NCBI GenBank assembly: GCA_947589725.1
Contig: CANQCQ010000030.1
Coordinates: 1 to 9,213 of the forward strand
DNA: 9,213 bases
Direction of reading: 5' to 3'
Origin: an uncultured Bacilli bacterium
Lineage (GTDB): Bacteria > Bacillota_I > Bacilli_A > RF39 > UBA660
Made by a program: the position numbers and the translations under genes. The stretch's first letter is position 1. The number at the start of each line of letters is the position of its first letter. Below the pieces are notes generated by a model. That model saw nothing but the letters and a program-made list of their open reading frames with translations, had not been told where the DNA came from and did no database searches. Positions 1 to 6,554 of the stretch are shown here, in pieces.

Positions 1-1069
1 CATTTCTTATTTCAAAGTGTAAATGTTTACCAGTAGAATTACCAGTTGATCCCATTTGACCAAGCACAGTATATTGAGTAACATATTGACCAACATTAAC
101 ATACCAAGATCTTAAATGTGCATAAGTAGAATAAATGTATCTTCCTCCTACATTATGTCTTACTTTTAATACTAGGGCTCCGGCAGAATCATAATATTTA
201 GCAGTAACCATTCCATTTGTTATTGGATATACTTCAATAGATTTGTTGCTACTGGACATATCAATTCCTAAATGTCCTCCATAACCTGAATACCATTGTG
301 TTATATATCCATACTCTATAGGTCTATAAAATCCATTAGCACTAGGAATAGAATTTGACCCTCCTGCTTGATTTTTTCTATAAACACAAGTTTCTGGTGT
401 TTCATTATCATTACAGCCTAATTCTTTCAAATATTGTATTTGTTGTTTTGCATTTTTGATTTGATCTTCAATTCCTGTTGCCCCAACTCTTAATGAAGCT
501 ATATCTGCATCAATTCTTTCTTTCTCCTGCTTTAATTCTTGTTGCATATTATTTAGCTCTTCTTTTTTATAGTTCAATTCTTTTTGTTTAATTTCATTCT
601 TTCTTACTAACTCTTCTAATTCTTTCATTATTTGTTGATTATATTCTGTTAATTGTTCAACAATTGATACTCTATAAATCATATCTGTAATTGTTTTGGC
701 ACCAAAAGCATATTCTAAATAAGCATTTTCACCATTAGATAATTGATAATATTCCATTATTTTTTTGCTTTCTTCACTTTTTTGTTCTATTTCTTCATTA
801 CTTTCATCAATTTCTTCTTGTAATTTACTTATTTCTTTTTCAGCTTGGGCAATTTTATTTTCTATTTCTGAAATTCTTGCTTTTATTTGAGCAACTTCTT
901 CTTCATTCTTTGCTATTTTTGATTGTTTTTCTTCCAAATCTGCCGTATATTTATTTAATTCTGCTTCAAACTCTTTTATAGTTTGCGCTTTAGTTTCAAT
1001 TGGTAGTGCTATTGAAACTATTGTGATAAATATTAATATAGCAGATATAAATTTAAAATGTTTTCTCAT
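1..1069 (-). CDS. Secreted coiled-coil M23 family murein hydrolase (EnvC/CwlO-like partner of FtsEX), 3' end cut by window edge
   Basis: Start ATG is at 1069-1067; 356 residues are visible and the stop lies off the left edge. Residues 1-28 form a Sec signal peptide: basic RKHFK, a hydrophobic core, and likely cleavage after TKA. Residues about 30-215 are a Glu/Lys/Gln-rich coiled coil broken near 110-140 by a hinge containing LEYAFGAKTITDMIYRV, which resembles the hinge of PcsB/CwlO/EnvC proteins. The C-terminal domain is peptidase M23 (LytM). Metal and catalytic residues are present: H266 and D270 in HLGID, H318 in YAHL, and H351 in HLHFEI, so it should be an active zinc endopeptidase cutting peptidoglycan cross-bridges. 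The start overlaps the ftsX stop (TAATG), implying translational coupling and stoichiometric production with FtsX. Inference from family knowledge: FtsEX recruits and activates this enzyme at the septum through its coiled coil. An odd detail is the Cys pair C219/C228 just before the catalytic domain. Confidence 0.93.
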   Translation of the reverse strand, partial: MRKHFKFISAILIFITIVSIALPIETKAQTIKEFEAELNKYTADLEEKQSKIAKNEEEVAQIKARISEIENKIAQAEKEISKLQEEIDESNEEIEQKSEESKKIMEYYQLSNGENAYLEYAFGAKTITDMIYRVSIVEQLTEYNQQIMKELEELVRKNEIKQKELNYKKEELNNMQQELKQEKERIDADIASLRVGATGIEDQIKNAKQQIQYLKELGCNDNETPETCVYRKNQAGGSNSIPSANGFYRPIEYGYITQWYSGYGGHLGIDMSSSNKSIEVYPITNGMVTAKYYDSAGALVLKVRHNVGGRYIYSTYAHLRSWYVNVGQYVTQYTVLGQMGSTGNSTGKHLHFEIRN

Positions 1070-1971
1070 TATACTTTCAAGTATTTCTTAACGGCACCTG
1101 CACTACCAATCATGCCGACTATTATACCAATTAAAAATACTATTCCAGCAGCTTGATACATAAATGGTTCTGGTTTTATTAATCTAACTAATTCAGAATA
1201 TAAATGTCCATCAAAATGATTATAGAAAGCCAAATAACCATATGTTGTGAATAATACTGGTATTAGAGAACCTAACATACCTAAAATCATTCCTTCTATT
1301 ACAAATGGAGTTTTTATGGTGATGTTACTTGCACCAACTAATCGCATTATTCCTATTTCTTTTTGTCTTGCATCTATCGTTAGCTTTATTGTATTTATTA
1401 TTAAAAATACTGTAACTATTATAAGGGCTATTACTACCATATAAGTTACTTTTTTAATTGAGGAAAAAGTTACTATTAATTTATCAACCATTCCTTCTCC
1501 ATAATTAACTACTGATACTTTATCTATCTTTTTTATTTTTTCTGCTGTAGCCGATAATTTTTCAGCATCTTTTACTTTTAATGTAAAAGTATCTTTTAAT
1601 GGATTCTCACTATCATCCCAATTTTCTAAAACTGCGTTAAATATTTCTGACTCTTGCTGTAATTGTTCTTTTATTTGGGATTTATCTTGATATTCAATTT
1701 TATCAACATTCTTTATTCTTTTTATTTCTTTTCTTACAGATTCAACATCTTCTTCATTAGCATCATGATCTAAAAATACTACAATTGTTAAATCTTTTTC
1801 TATTTCTCTAGTAAAATTTTGAACATTAAAGGATGCTATTATAGCAATAGATACAATTATTAAAGTAATTGTGATACATGAAATGGATGCTAAAGATAAA
1901 CTAAAGTTTCTTATAACACTTTTTACTGCATCTCTAATGTTTCTTCCCAGCATTCTCAATGGCTTCATCAT
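1069..1971 (-). CDS. ftsX: Cell division protein FtsX (permease-like ABC subunit)
   Basis: 300 residues, the normal length for FtsX. The topology is typical: cytoplasmic N-terminus, TM1 about 27-48, an extracellular domain about 50-172, then TM2 about 176-196, TM3 about 223-245 and TM4 about 273-295. RQKEIGIMRLVGAS (202-215), just after TM2, is the conserved cytoplasmic motif of FtsX/MacB permeases that contacts the ATPase. FtsX does not transport; it passes the ATPase cycle of FtsE across the membrane to an extracellular hydrolase, here probably the M23 protein encoded directly downstream. The start at 1971 (tandem ATG ATG) is preferred because AAAGGA lies about 7 nt upstream; it makes a 38-nt overlap with the 3' end of ftsE. 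A later ATG (M7) would shorten the overlap but has no ribosome site. The stop TAA shares its last A with the ATG of the next gene. Confidence 0.96.
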   Translation of the reverse strand: MMKPLRMLGRNIRDAVKSVIRNFSLSLASISCITITLIIVSIAIIASFNVQNFTREIEKDLTIVVFLDHDANEEDVESVRKEIKRIKNVDKIEYQDKSQIKEQLQQESEIFNAVLENWDDSENPLKDTFTLKVKDAEKLSATAEKIKKIDKVSVVNYGEGMVDKLIVTFSSIKKVTYMVVIALIIVTVFLIINTIKLTIDARQKEIGIMRLVGASNITIKTPFVIEGMILGMLGSLIPVLFTTYGYLAFYNHFDGHLYSELVRLIKPEPFMYQAAGIVFLIGIIVGMIGSAGAVKKYLKV

Positions 1972-2653
1972 TATACGTTCCTTTCTTTTTAAAACTTACT
2001 AAATGTCCTTCTTTTAAAGTTATAACTTGTTTTTTCATTTTATCAACAATTGTTTTATCATGTGTTGCCATTAAAATTGTTGTTCCTCTATTTTTATTGA
2101 TCTCATCAAGTACTTCCATTATTTCCATACTTTTTTCTGGATCTAGGTTTCCTGTTGGTTCATCACAAAGTAATAACTTAGGATCATTTACTATAGCTCT
2201 TGCAATGGCTACTCTTTGTTGTTCTCCTCCTGATAATTGCTTAGGATAATTATGAATTTTATTTTTTAATCCTACATCTTCCAAAGCTTTTAAAACTTTT
2301 TGTCTTATCTCATCTTTTGGAGCTCCAATCACTTCTAAAGCAAAAGCTACATTTTCATAAACTGTTTGCTTATCTAATAATTTAAAATCTTGAAAAACTA
2401 TTCCTAATTTTCTTCTTAGTTTATATACTTTTTTATTTTTTATTTTAGCAACATCTAATCCACCAACAATTATTTGTCCACTTGTTGGTTTTTCTTCACG
2501 ATAAAGCATTTTAATTAATGTAGTTTTACCGCTACCTGAACCTCCAATAATAAAAACAAAGGCACCTTTTTCAATGGCTAAATTTAAATCATAAATTGCT
2601 GTTACACCATCTTTGTAAATTTTCTCTACATTTTTAATTCTTATTAGGTCCAT
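1934..2653 (-). CDS. ftsE: Cell division ATP-binding protein FtsE
   Basis: 239-residue ABC ATPase with all motifs intact: Walker A GGSGSGKT (37-44), Q-loop Q88, signature LSGGEQQ (140-146), Walker B LLLCDE with catalytic E165, and H-loop H198 in MATHD. Length and order match FtsE, and the identity is fixed by the overlapping ftsX. It is a cytoplasmic, membrane-associated dimer that powers FtsX and so controls septal peptidoglycan hydrolysis. The start ATG (2653-2651) has a strong AGGAGG at 6 nt. It is the first gene of a three-gene operon ftsE-ftsX-M23 with a candidate extended -10 promoter about 30 nt upstream. The C-terminal tail (about 220-239, Lys/Asn rich) is longer than in minimal FtsE and carries the coding overlap with ftsX. 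Confidence 0.97.
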   Translation of the reverse strand: MDLIRIKNVEKIYKDGVTAIYDLNLAIEKGAFVFIIGGSGSGKTTLIKMLYREEKPTSGQIIVGGLDVAKIKNKKVYKLRRKLGIVFQDFKLLDKQTVYENVAFALEVIGAPKDEIRQKVLKALEDVGLKNKIHNYPKQLSGGEQQRVAIARAIVNDPKLLLCDEPTGNLDPEKSMEIMEVLDEINKNRGTTILMATHDKTIVDKMKKQVITLKEGHLVSFKKKGTYNDEAIENAGKKH

Positions 2654-2678
2654 TTGATCCTCCTACCTCTATTACATT

Positions 2679-2707
2679 ATTCTAACATAAAAAACAACAT
2701 ATATAAA
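2679..2707 (-). promoter_or_regulatory. Candidate promoter of the ftsE-ftsX-M23 operon
   Basis: Minus-strand -10 TAGAAT (2684-2679) with an extended -10 TGT immediately upstream (2687-2685), and a weak -35 TTTATA (2707-2702) at 17 bp. Predicted transcription start is about 2672, giving a leader of about 20 nt that already contains the AGGAGG site. It lies just after the terminator of the preceding operon, as a new operon start should. Confidence 0.5.
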
Positions 2708-2740
2708 CATAATACGACAAAAATATTAAAGAAAGAAAAC

Positions 2741-2763
2741 AAAAAAAGTCAACTAATTGACTT
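2741..2763 (-). terminator. Intrinsic terminator of the prfB-YitT-YitT operon
   Basis: On the minus strand AAGTCAA, loop TTAG, TTGACTT forms a perfect 7-bp stem (2763-2746), followed at once by a run of T (minus-strand reading of the A-tract 2747-2741). It lies about 20 nt beyond the TAA of the interrupted YitT gene and before the ftsE promoter, separating the two operons. Confidence 0.75.
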
Positions 2764-2783
2764 AATTTAAACTAAGCTATTAC

Positions 2784-3737
2784 TTAATTGGCTCCTTTTA
2801 CTTCATATGAATCAGTCGCAACAAAAAATGCTTTATTATCAATAAAATGAATTCCCTCTTTTACTTTATAGTAGTCATTCGTTGGAATAACAGCTAATAA
2901 TACACTTTTCTTTTTATCTAAAAAACCACCTTTTACTTCAAAGTTTGTAGTATCATGACCCAATACATTAATTATATAATCAGATATTTTTTCTGGTTCA
3001 GTTGTAACAATATAAAAGGCTTTGTTTTTTGAGATACCAAGTATAACTTTATCCATAATTATATTTGTTACGTATAAAAATATTATTGCATACATGGCTT
3101 TTGTCATTCCAAAATAATAGGCGGCAAAGCATACTATTATAACACTAATTACAAAAGATGATTTAGCAACTGGAATATTAAATTTCTTATATAATATTTG
3201 ACTAATTGCACTAAATCCACCTGAGTTATATCCAATCTTATAAATAATACCTGCAGTTATTCCATTAATAAAACCAGCAAATATTACTAAAATAAACATA
3301 TCATTTTTACTAAAGTAAATTATAATGTGTGGCAATATAATTGTGGAAATGGATTTGCAAATGGATTGTGGTTAAATCGTAAATCAAAACCATATTATCA
3401 ATTTTTTGAAGAAGTAAATTATATCTTCTAAAAACTCTGTCAATTTAACTAATAGAGGAAATATTAAGCTAGCATATGCTGTTGTAGCAGTTATTTCTTT
3501 TCCTAAAAATAATCTACTAATTATTAGACATATTACTGATAGTATAAATATCATAAGAGATTGATCTATGTTAAAAGCATACTTCGTAATAATGGCTACT
3601 CCTCCCGTACCTCCTGTGACAATATGTAGTGGTGATAAAAATAAGTTAAAACAAACTGCTGAAAAAAATAAAGCAATAGTTATTACTACATAATCTTTTA
3701 TGATATTAGATATCTTTGTTTTTTTAATAATATCCAT
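2784..3737 (-). pseudogene. YitT/DUF2179 family membrane protein, interrupted by a 99-bp in-frame segment with stop codons
   Basis: Two halves of one YitT-family protein lie in the same frame. The N-terminal half (3737 to the TGA at 3386-3384, 117 residues, about four membrane segments, LHIVTGGTGGVAI motif) matches the start of the intact neighbour. The C-terminal half (from about 3324 to the TAA at 2784) supplies the remaining membrane segments (GYNSGGFSAI motif) and a complete cytoplasmic DUF2179 domain. They are separated by a segment with two in-frame stops (TGA 3386-3384, TAA 3374-3372). The 12-bp sequence TATAATTTACTT (minus reading) occurs at both ends (3423-3412 and 3324-3313), exactly 99 bp apart. 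Removing one repeat plus the intervening 87 bp gives an uninterrupted 284-residue protein, close to the 292 of its neighbour. The start at 3737 is chosen for GGAGGAG at 6 nt and lies 1 nt after the upstream stop. The C-terminal half has no credible start of its own. Natural function is unknown for the family; transport has been suggested. Confidence 0.85.
3313..3423. repeat. 12-bp direct repeats bounding an 87-bp insert in the second YitT gene
   Basis: Plus-strand AAGTAAATTATA occurs at 3313-3324 and 3412-3423. The intervening 87 bp have no counterpart in the paralogous gene. Inside the insert, AAATGGATT is repeated with 12-bp period (3347-3355, 3359-3367) and TTGTGG flanks that block (3341-3346, 3366-3371). 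No clear terminal inverted repeats are visible, so a classical MITE is not supported. Confidence 0.8.
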
Positions 3738-3738
3738 A

Positions 3739-4617
3739 TCATTCTCCTCCAAACACTTCATAAGCGTCTGTTACAACAAAGAAAGCATCTTTATCTATCT
3801 CACTTAATCCAGACTTTAATTTATAATATTCCTTAGTAGGTAAAACACACATTAAGACATTTCTGTTTTCTTTTTTAAAACCACCTTTTGCCTTAAATAC
3901 AGTTACTCCATGATTTAAATATTTTAATATGTAGGCCTTAACTTCATCATCTTTTTCAGTTATTATATAAAAAGCTTTACTATCTGATATACCAAGAATT
4001 ACTCTATCTGACATAAGACTTATAATATATAAGACTATAATAGAATACATTAAATGAGTCATTCCAAAAGCAAAAGATGAACTTAGTACTATTAATCCAT
4101 CAGTTAATAGCATGCTCTTCCCTATTCCTGTTTTAAAATATTTAGAGACAATCAAGTTAATAATATCTGTTCCTCCGGTTGAAAAACCTGCTTTAAATAC
4201 TAAACCAGAGCCAAATCCAAATAATGCTCCACCAAATACTGCTGGTAGTAATAATTGAGAAGTATCTATATCTATGTAGTTATTAATATTTTTTGTCAAA
4301 TTAATAATTAAAGGTAATAATAATGCTCCTAAAATAGTAGCTTTAGTTTTTTCCTTACCAAGAGCAAAATAACTTACTATTAATAATATAAAATTAAAAA
4401 ATAAAATTATAATTGAGCTATCTACTTGTATAAAATTAGTTATTATAATTGCTAAACCTGTAACTCCTCCAGGAACTAAGCTATTTGGAGCTAAAAAAAT
4501 GTTATAGGATAGTGCAATTAATATAAGTCCTATGATAAATGATAAGCTTCTTTTTATATATGATTTTTTTTGAATTTCTTTTAGAAGAGTTAAATTTTCT
4601 TTTTCAAATATTTTCAT
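3739..4617 (-). CDS. YitT/DUF2179 family integral membrane protein (YvjA-like)
   Basis: 292 residues, full family length. The N-terminal part has several hydrophobic segments (about 24-43, 50-66, 68-87, 95-110, 122-142, 170-203) with the glycine-rich family motifs LVPGGVTGLAI (47-57) and GFSTGGTDIINL (144-155). Residues about 205-290 form the cytoplasmic DUF2179 domain, with ISDSKAFYII, KGGF, LPTKEYYKLKSGL and the closing DAFFVVTDAYEVFGG. The biochemical function of this family is not established. The position directly after prfB and just before ftsEX matches the yvjA locus of Bacillus subtilis. The start ATG (4617-4615) lies 1 nt after the prfB stop, with GAGG about 8 nt upstream inside prfB, so it is probably translationally coupled. 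Its TGA stop is 1 nt before the next, interrupted, paralogue. Confidence 0.9.
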   Translation of the reverse strand: MKIFEKENLTLLKEIQKKSYIKRSLSFIIGLILIALSYNIFLAPNSLVPGGVTGLAIIITNFIQVDSSIIILFFNFILLIVSYFALGKEKTKATILGALLLPLIINLTKNINNYIDIDTSQLLLPAVFGGALFGFGSGLVFKAGFSTGGTDIINLIVSKYFKTGIGKSMLLTDGLIVLSSSFAFGMTHLMYSIIVLYIISLMSDRVILGISDSKAFYIITEKDDEVKAYILKYLNHGVTVFKAKGGFKKENRNVLMCVLPTKEYYKLKSGLSEIDKDAFFVVTDAYEVFGGE

Positions 4618-4618
4618 A

Positions 4619-5699
4619 TTATAACCTCGTTTTTAAATTACTTTCTATAAATAAATCTAAATCACCATCTAAAACTTTATTTACATCACTTGTTTCTACA
4701 TTAGTTCGATGATCTTTCACCATAGAATAAGGATGCATAACATAGCTTCTAATTTGGGATCCAAATTCTATATTCATTTGTTCTCCTTTAACTTCTTGAA
4801 GTTGTTTTTCTTGTTCTTCAAGTTTTTTCAATAATAGTTTACTTTTTAAAACTTTTAAAGCTTGTTCCTTGTTTTGAATTTGACTTCTTTCATTTTGACA
4901 AGTAACTACTATTTTAGTTGGTAAATGGGTTATACGAACAGCAGAATCTGTTGTATTTACTCCTTGCCCTCCAGCGCCAGTAGATCTATATACATCTATT
5001 TTTAAATCTTTTTCATTTATTTCTATAGTGTTATCAATATCTATTTCTGGTGTTACTTCAACGGATGCAAAAGATGTATGTCTCCTATTATTAGAATCAA
5101 ATGGTGAAAGTCTAACTAGTCTATGTACACCTTTTTCATTTTTTAAATAACCATAAGCATTTGTTCCTATAACTTTAAAAGATACACTCTTTATCCCAAC
5201 TTCATCTCCTGGAAGGTAATCTAATAATTTTATTTTGTAGTTTTTAGATTCACAGTATCTTTGATACATTCTATAAAGCATATTAGCCCAATCGCAAGCT
5301 TCTGTTCCTCCAGCACCTGAATGAATTTCTACAATACAATCAAATTTATCATAAGGACCATTCAGTAATAATAATAAATTTAATTTTTCTATTTCTTCAT
5401 TGTTAGATAAAACATTTTTTTCTAAATCTGTATAATCATCCATTAAATCTATAAGTTCAAGATTATCATCTACTTGTGTTTTTAAACTAGTTATTTGACT
5501 AACTAATTTCTTTTTTTCATTAATTTCCTTTAATAAATCTTCTGCTTTAAATCTATCTTGCCAAAAATCTTGTCTAGCTGTTTCTTTTTCTAAATTTTCA
5601 ATTTCGGATTTTTTAGAATCAATGTCAAAGTGACCTCCATAAATTATCTATTATTTCTTTATTATTTTGTAATAGTTTAATTAAATCTTTCTTTTCCAT
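4619..5699 (-). CDS. prfB: Peptide chain release factor 2, with programmed +1 frameshift
   Basis: RF2 recognises UGA and UAA stops on the ribosome and triggers peptide release. The coding sequence is in two parts: 5699-5628 (24 codons ending RSL, then TGA at 5627-5625), then, after skipping the T at 5627, 5626-4619. The product is 359 residues, close to the usual RF2 length. Stop-recognition motif SPF is at 198-200 and the catalytic GGQ at 243-245 (STGAGGQGVNTTDSAVRITH region); the N-terminal helical domain includes RQDFWQD. The start ATG 5699-5697 has AGGAGG at 7 nt. The zero frame ends at a UGA, which RF2 itself reads, so low RF2 favours frameshifting and more RF2 (established autoregulation). 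It heads an operon with two YitT-family genes separated by 1-nt gaps. secA, the usual upstream partner in Bacilli, is not adjacent here. A gene caller without frameshift handling would start it wrongly at 5443. Confidence 0.96.
5625..5638 (-). promoter_or_regulatory. prfB programmed +1 frameshift site
   Basis: Minus strand reads GGAGG (5638-5634), TCA, CTT (5630-5628), TGA (5627-5625), C. An internal Shine-Dalgarno-like element 3 nt before the slippery CTT and the poorly terminating TGA-C context is the classic RF2 recoding signal. Reading continues as GAC (5626-5624), encoding Asp. Confidence 0.95.
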
Positions 5700-5735
5700 T
5701 TTATTCCTCCTATTATTATATCCATTTTATTTAAC

Positions 5736-5763
5736 ATAATACCTTAGTTGTAGAATATCACAA
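5736..5763 (-). promoter_or_regulatory. Candidate promoter of prfB
   Basis: Minus-strand -35 TTGTGA (5763-5758), 16-bp spacer, -10 TATTAT (5741-5736), about 37 nt before the prfB ATG. No terminator is visible on the minus strand after the HD gene, so some read-through into prfB is possible as well. Confidence 0.45.
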
Positions 5764-5794
5764 TACGTTCTAAAGTAAAAGTTTTTAAAAATAA

Positions 5795-5824
5795 TTGTGT
5801 ATTTTTTGTATTTTTTGACATAAT
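5795..5824 (+). promoter_or_regulatory. Candidate promoter of a plus-strand small RNA
   Basis: -35 TTGTGT (5795-5800), 18-bp spacer, -10 CATAAT (5819-5824) preceded by an extended -10 TGA (5816-5818). The predicted start at about 5831 coincides with the first base of a strong hairpin, which supports the assignment. It is divergent from the prfB promoter. Confidence 0.55.
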
Positions 5825-5830
5825 ATATTA

Positions 5831-5900
5831 TAGAGGAAGGTTCACTGTTAAGTGTGAAGATCCTCTGTATATAGATTGAGCTCCAATTGGGGCTCTTTTT
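5831..5900 (+). ncRNA. Candidate free-standing small RNA, about 70 nt, class not recognised
   Basis: A self-contained transcription unit lies on the strand opposite to every gene in the window. After the promoter comes hairpin 1: AGAGGA (5832-5837) pairs with TCCTCT (5861-5866), extendable by flanking pairs; inside it, after an asymmetric internal loop, TTCAC (5841-5845) pairs with GTGAA (5854-5858) around an 8-nt loop. An 11-nt single-stranded AU-rich linker follows, then the terminator hairpin (5878-5895) and U-tract. No open frame with a ribosome site fits inside, and no plus-strand gene lies downstream, so a leader or riboswitch role is unlikely. I do not recognise it as SRP RNA, 6S RNA or a known riboswitch. 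The U-tract runs over the 3' end of the HD-domain gene, so read-through would be antisense to it. Confidence 0.55.
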
Positions 5901-5908
5901 ATTTTTTT
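5878..5908 (+). terminator. Intrinsic terminator of the plus-strand small RNA
   Basis: GAGCTCC (5878-5884), loop AATT, GGGGCTC (5889-5895) form a 7-bp stem with one G-U pair, followed by TTTTT, A and seven more T (5896-5908). The U-tract exists only on the plus strand; on the minus strand the hairpin is preceded by A and not followed by T, so it does not serve the HD gene. Confidence 0.8.
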
Positions 5909-6531
5909 AATTTTTTCTTATAAGCAAGATCAGAAACTTTTTTAAAATTTTCATCATAGTTATAAGTTTCTTGACTAAATTTTAACCACATATGTCCAAA
6001 ATCTAGATTATTATTTAATAATGAATTAACTAAATCATTTTCTATGACTTTGTTACTTTTTATTTTATCTAGATTTACTAATCCCTCATCATTATATATT
6101 TTTGCTTGTAAATCTGCTTCTAGTTTATCACAATAGAAGGCAAATATTGACTCTTTAGTTTTTTGTTCATCAAACTCTGTTACTAAGTCTGATATTTCTT
6201 TTTTATCTACTAAATCATTTAATATCTGTCCAACAGCTTTGGATCCTATTTCTTTTTTATCTTCTTTTGAAATATCAAATAAAGTTAAATCTCCAATTGT
6301 TATTTCTTCTAATTCATGAACTGCAAGCATCATTATTACTTTTTTAATATCAATATCGTAATTATATTCTGAATTCATAGCAATAGCTAACATTTGTACC
6401 CCATATATGTGCTCAGCAACACTTTCTAATCTTTCTTTTTTTACATCCCAGATTAACCAGCCTGTTCTTATTGTATCTTTTAACTTATTGCACATTAAAT
6501 AATAATTAATAACATTTTCTTCTTTAGACAT
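5899..6531 (-). CDS. HD-domain phosphohydrolase (YfbR/HDDC2-like, COG1896-type)
   Basis: 210 residues, a typical length for the stand-alone HD family that includes YfbR 5'-nucleotidase. Visible metal-site motifs in order: R33-K-E-R then ESVAEH with H41, VHELEE with H72, IGDLT with D81, and FYCDKLEADLQAKIY with D135. The spacing matches COG1896-type proteins that hydrolyse (deoxy)nucleoside monophosphates. The doublet normally written His-Asp reads His-Glu here (H72-E73), so catalysis should be checked. The N-terminal IRTGWLIWDV also fits the family. No signal peptide or membrane segment is seen, so it is cytoplasmic. The start at 6531 has AGGTG about 8 nt upstream. It lies 23 nt after the transglutaminase-like gene and probably shares its promoter. 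Substrate cannot be deduced from sequence. Confidence 0.82.
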   Translation of the reverse strand: MSKEENVINYYLMCNKLKDTIRTGWLIWDVKKERLESVAEHIYGVQMLAIAMNSEYNYDIDIKKVIMMLAVHELEEITIGDLTLFDISKEDKKEIGSKAVGQILNDLVDKKEISDLVTEFDEQKTKESIFAFYCDKLEADLQAKIYNDEGLVNLDKIKSNKVIENDLVNSLLNNNLDFGHMWLKFSQETYNYDENFKKVSDLAYKKKLKK

Positions 6532-6554
6532 TTAAACACCTATCTTTAATATTA

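Noticed and set aside
1247..1444. Plus-strand open frame opposite ftsX
   Set aside because: It is antisense to a transmembrane region of an intact gene with full motifs; no ribosome site or homology-like motif. The plus-strand frames at 1959-2249, 7477-7710 and 8725-8970 were discarded for the same reason.
3324..3335. Independent start (TTG at 3335) for the C-terminal YitT half
   Set aside because: No Shine-Dalgarno is present and the start lies inside the inserted segment; the half would lack the first membrane segments. Better read as the second half of an interrupted gene.
3372..3386. TGA read as Trp (Mycoplasma code) to rescue the YitT gene
   Set aside because: A TAA follows four codons later in the same frame, RF2 is encoded, and TGA ends the upstream YitT gene.
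5443..5443. ATG at 5443 as the prfB start
   Set aside because: It would remove the N-terminal domain of RF2; the upstream sequence contains the correct start, ribosome site and frameshift signal.
5815..5820. TTGACA as the -35 of a plus-strand promoter
   Set aside because: No -10-like hexamer lies 15-19 bp downstream; the same bases fit better as part of the extended -10 of the TTGTGT/CATAAT promoter.
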